Shown here: positions 61,874 through 64,000 of the stretch, piece by piece | How positions within the stretch are numbered: position 1 is the stretch's first letter | Layout of the letters: the number at the start of each line of letters is the position of its first letter | Assembly: GCA_963969395.1 (NCBI GenBank) | Contig: OZ017799.1 | Coordinates: forward strand, 1,242,501-1,306,500 | Direction: 5' to 3' | Length of the DNA stretch: 64,000 nt | Source of the DNA: Pseudoscleropodium purum | Taxonomy: Eukaryota > Streptophyta > Bryopsida > Hypnales > Brachytheciaceae | Notes under the pieces: model-generated | Told to the model about the DNA's origin: nothing | Database searches by the model: none | The model's input: the letters and a program-made list of their open reading frames with translations, nothing else | Made by a program: the position numbers and the translations under genes

Positions 61874-63800
61874 GGTTCAGAGCCTGAGGGCAGGTTCAGT
61901 TCAGTTTGCAGGACTGCGACAGAGGGGAGATGCGACCAATCTGGTACCTTTTGCGAAATTTTGCATCGGATAATGGAACCAAAATTGAATGCTGTTGTGC
62001 TGAAAATGACATAAACTTAAACCCTTGGAAGGACGCTCAGCAAGGCTGAAAAAGTGGTCAATGTGGCATGGATGACTTCATTGTTCACTATATTGTAGTC
62101 TGCTCTAAAAGCGACTATGTTCGGAATGCGACTCATGATTTTCATGTAAGAATAAGTGATGTGTTACTTGAAATATCACTATTATTGTCAATGATGAGTT
62201 GGATAGGCTTATTAAATGGTCATGTTAAGAGCAAATCATCTTAGAAATTAAAAAAATACACCTATTGGTCTAATAAATTGGAATAATTATGATGACTAAT
62301 TTAGTCACAAGGGGCCACGTCGTTTTTAAGAGTTAAGAACATCTACATCCATATCCAAAGCTTGGAATTTGGAGGACGCCTATTCTAAGATTCATAGAAG
62401 ATAGTGGGCACCCACCCATGACCTCGAAGAAATGGGAAAAAAAAATGAACCAGCACTTTAGGAATTTGCAAGGCCACTCGATAGTTGAAGGCCGCAGGTT
62501 TATTGCATAGAGCTTAGACTTGGGAGAATTTGTTGTACACCCAAAGAAAATTGGCTCACCTAGGAACTCTCTTTTTCTCTCTCTCTCTTGGCTCAGGGGC
62601 ATAATACTATGCTTTCAAAAAAGAGACATGGGGTGTCACATATTTCATCTTGGGCCTCCTTACGTGTAAAGTGGGTTAACAAAGCTGGCCCTCCAAATTG
62701 AATCTTGTTGGGGCCCTCTCAAACTAAATTATGTGTGTCATTTATCTTGAGGAAGGATGTGGATGCTCTAATATATGACTCCGTTATATGAATAGGTCAC
62801 TACCACGTACAGTTCCAATCTAGGTTTTTTCTTTTTCTTGAAACACGTAGACCATTTCCATTGAAAAAGGGAGAAGACTACAGAACCAGGGGAACAGGTA
62901 ACCGGCAGAATTTTTGTTTTCTTCCTAATCGCAAAACAACAATTAAATTCTACCACTTTAATCTGACTAAAAACCAACCCAGTTCCAATCTAGATTTTGA
63001 GAGTAAGATTTTATTGATCGTCGTGAAAGGTCAGGAATCTTGTGTTTCAAAAAAAACGGGGGTCAGGAATCCATTGAAAGTGTGGTACCATATCTGCCAA
63101 TTCAGGCACATTCAGTTCATTTTCAATTTGGAAAATTGAAAGAAAATATATGCTAACTTATTAGTGAGTTCTCTAATGTATAATTTATGTTCAAGTAATT
63201 ATGCACAGAAAAAAAAAATATTAATTCAATCCAACAATTCAATCCAGACTGAGGAAGAATCAAAGGGTACCTAACATACATTGCAGACTGCTGTGAGAGT
63301 TTCCATATCAATGGAGAGCTCGGATGCCCAATAATAATTTTTTTGTTTTTTTGGACCAATCGTTACAGAAATCTCAACAAATCATCCCTGGGAGGAGTGA
63401 GTGAGTTTCTCAAAGTGTTTCTTGGTTTCGGGGGCCCCGAAGACCGGAAAAAATATTAATCAAAACAGCTGTTATCTCTTCCTGGCCTGTTTTTTTTTAA
63501 TGCAACGGTCACCATTCTTTGAAGGAAAAAAACACCAACCCAACCATTAGAGCATTGCCACCCATTCACTAGGAAGTGGCCCAGCTTAGGTTTGGGTGTG
63601 GCCGGGTGGGTTTAGAGACCCACCGGGTACCCGGCTAGGGATGCTTTGAGTCCGCCCACAGCCAATTTGCTCCTCCACACTCTAGGACCCCATTCTTGCC
63701 AAGCTAAGTGTGTTGACTGCAAAGCATGGATTTTGTCAACAGGTGTTTTGTCATTTTCCGTATTGCTTCTTGTTGTTTAGGGTGTTTAGGGACAATGACT
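61874..63800. other. Intergenic DNA without a supportable gene
   Basis: Mixed composition; GC-richer patches near 61880-61960 and 63540-63720 have short open frames only. Nothing recognised. Confidence 0.5.
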
Positions 63801-63810
63801 CCACATGGGA

Positions 63811-63954
63811 GACCTCAAGCACATCTCAACACACTTTTGCTTTTATATTTTTTTATTTATTTTTAAATTTTAACTCTAATTGAATGAAAAACACAAATGT
63901 ATGTTGAGGTGTGCTTGAGGTGACCTCAAGCACACCTCAACACACTTTTGCTTT
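63811..63954. repeat. Repeat with a 20-bp-arm palindrome
   Basis: GACCTCAAGCACATCTCAAC at 63811 is repeated as GACCTCAAGCACACCTCAAC at 63922, both followed by ACACTTTTGCTTT. Between them an inverted copy forms a perfect palindrome: TGTTGAGGTGTGCTTGAGGT (63902-63921), one G, then its complement (63923-63942). Confidence 0.85.
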
Positions 63955-64000
63955 ATCTCAAACCTACCCCAAGATATTCTTTTACTTTAGATTTAAATTT

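Noticed and set aside
1..64000. CRISPR arrays, operons or other prokaryotic systems
   Set aside because: No spaced identical repeats, no ribosome-site-led gene chains; intron-rich genes show a plant nuclear origin.
1..64000. LTR retrotransposons or integrated viral genes
   Set aside because: I looked for integrase, protease, gag zinc-knuckle and capsid-like frames and for paired LTRs; none was seen.

Overview
The window looks like nuclear DNA of a land plant that still makes swimming sperm (moss, other bryophyte, lycophyte or fern). Three things point there. Long, very AT-rich tracts packed with small inverted-repeat elements separate islands of intron-rich genes. One gene is a 17-exon plastid-type CNNM/DUF21-CBS transporter of the plant kind, with GT-AG introns throughout. 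A second is a RIB43A-like protein of ciliary doublet microtubules, which flowering plants lack. The exact species cannot be read from the sequence.

Layout. (1) 1-13.1 kb: no convincing gene; a graveyard of short inverted-repeat elements (CACTA-type MITEs, a TTAACCCCTAAAGG family, a CATTAGAAG family) and microsatellites. (2) 14.0-21.9 kb, minus strand: the complete chloroplast-type CNNM/CBS/CorC_HlyC gene (832 codons; I assembled all 17 exons with consistent phase). (3) 22.5-28.0 kb, plus strand: a divergently placed unit with a chain of coding-like, phase-compatible exons, unrecognised and possibly partly decayed. (4) 28-30.9 kb: repeats. (5) 31.1-39.3 kb: a gene island with a two-exon 90-residue protein (minus), a candidate plus-strand unit, a compact 7-exon RIB43A-like gene (minus) and a 4-exon, 133-residue glycine-rich membrane protein with a PRAT/Tim17-like look (minus). 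(6) 40-44 kb: repeats. (7) 44.46-46.69 kb, plus strand: a complete 3-exon monoacylglycerol-lipase/caffeoylshikimate-esterase type alpha/beta hydrolase with an intact catalytic triad. (8) 46.7-64 kb: repeats, including a decayed LINE (minus strand, poly(A) at its 3' end) that carries a nested MITE, a foldback element that carries a second nested MITE at TTAA, and a GC-rich island near 52 kb.

The genes do not form a pathway; they are independent nuclear loci. The most interesting material is the set of non-autonomous elements with TTAA-flanked termini, two of which abut through one shared TTAA while another holds a nested insertion, and the unrecognised genes at 22.5-28 kb, 31.1-31.5 kb and 38.3-39.3 kb. 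Splice sites were placed by eye from reading-frame continuity and GT/AG signals; no database search was possible.
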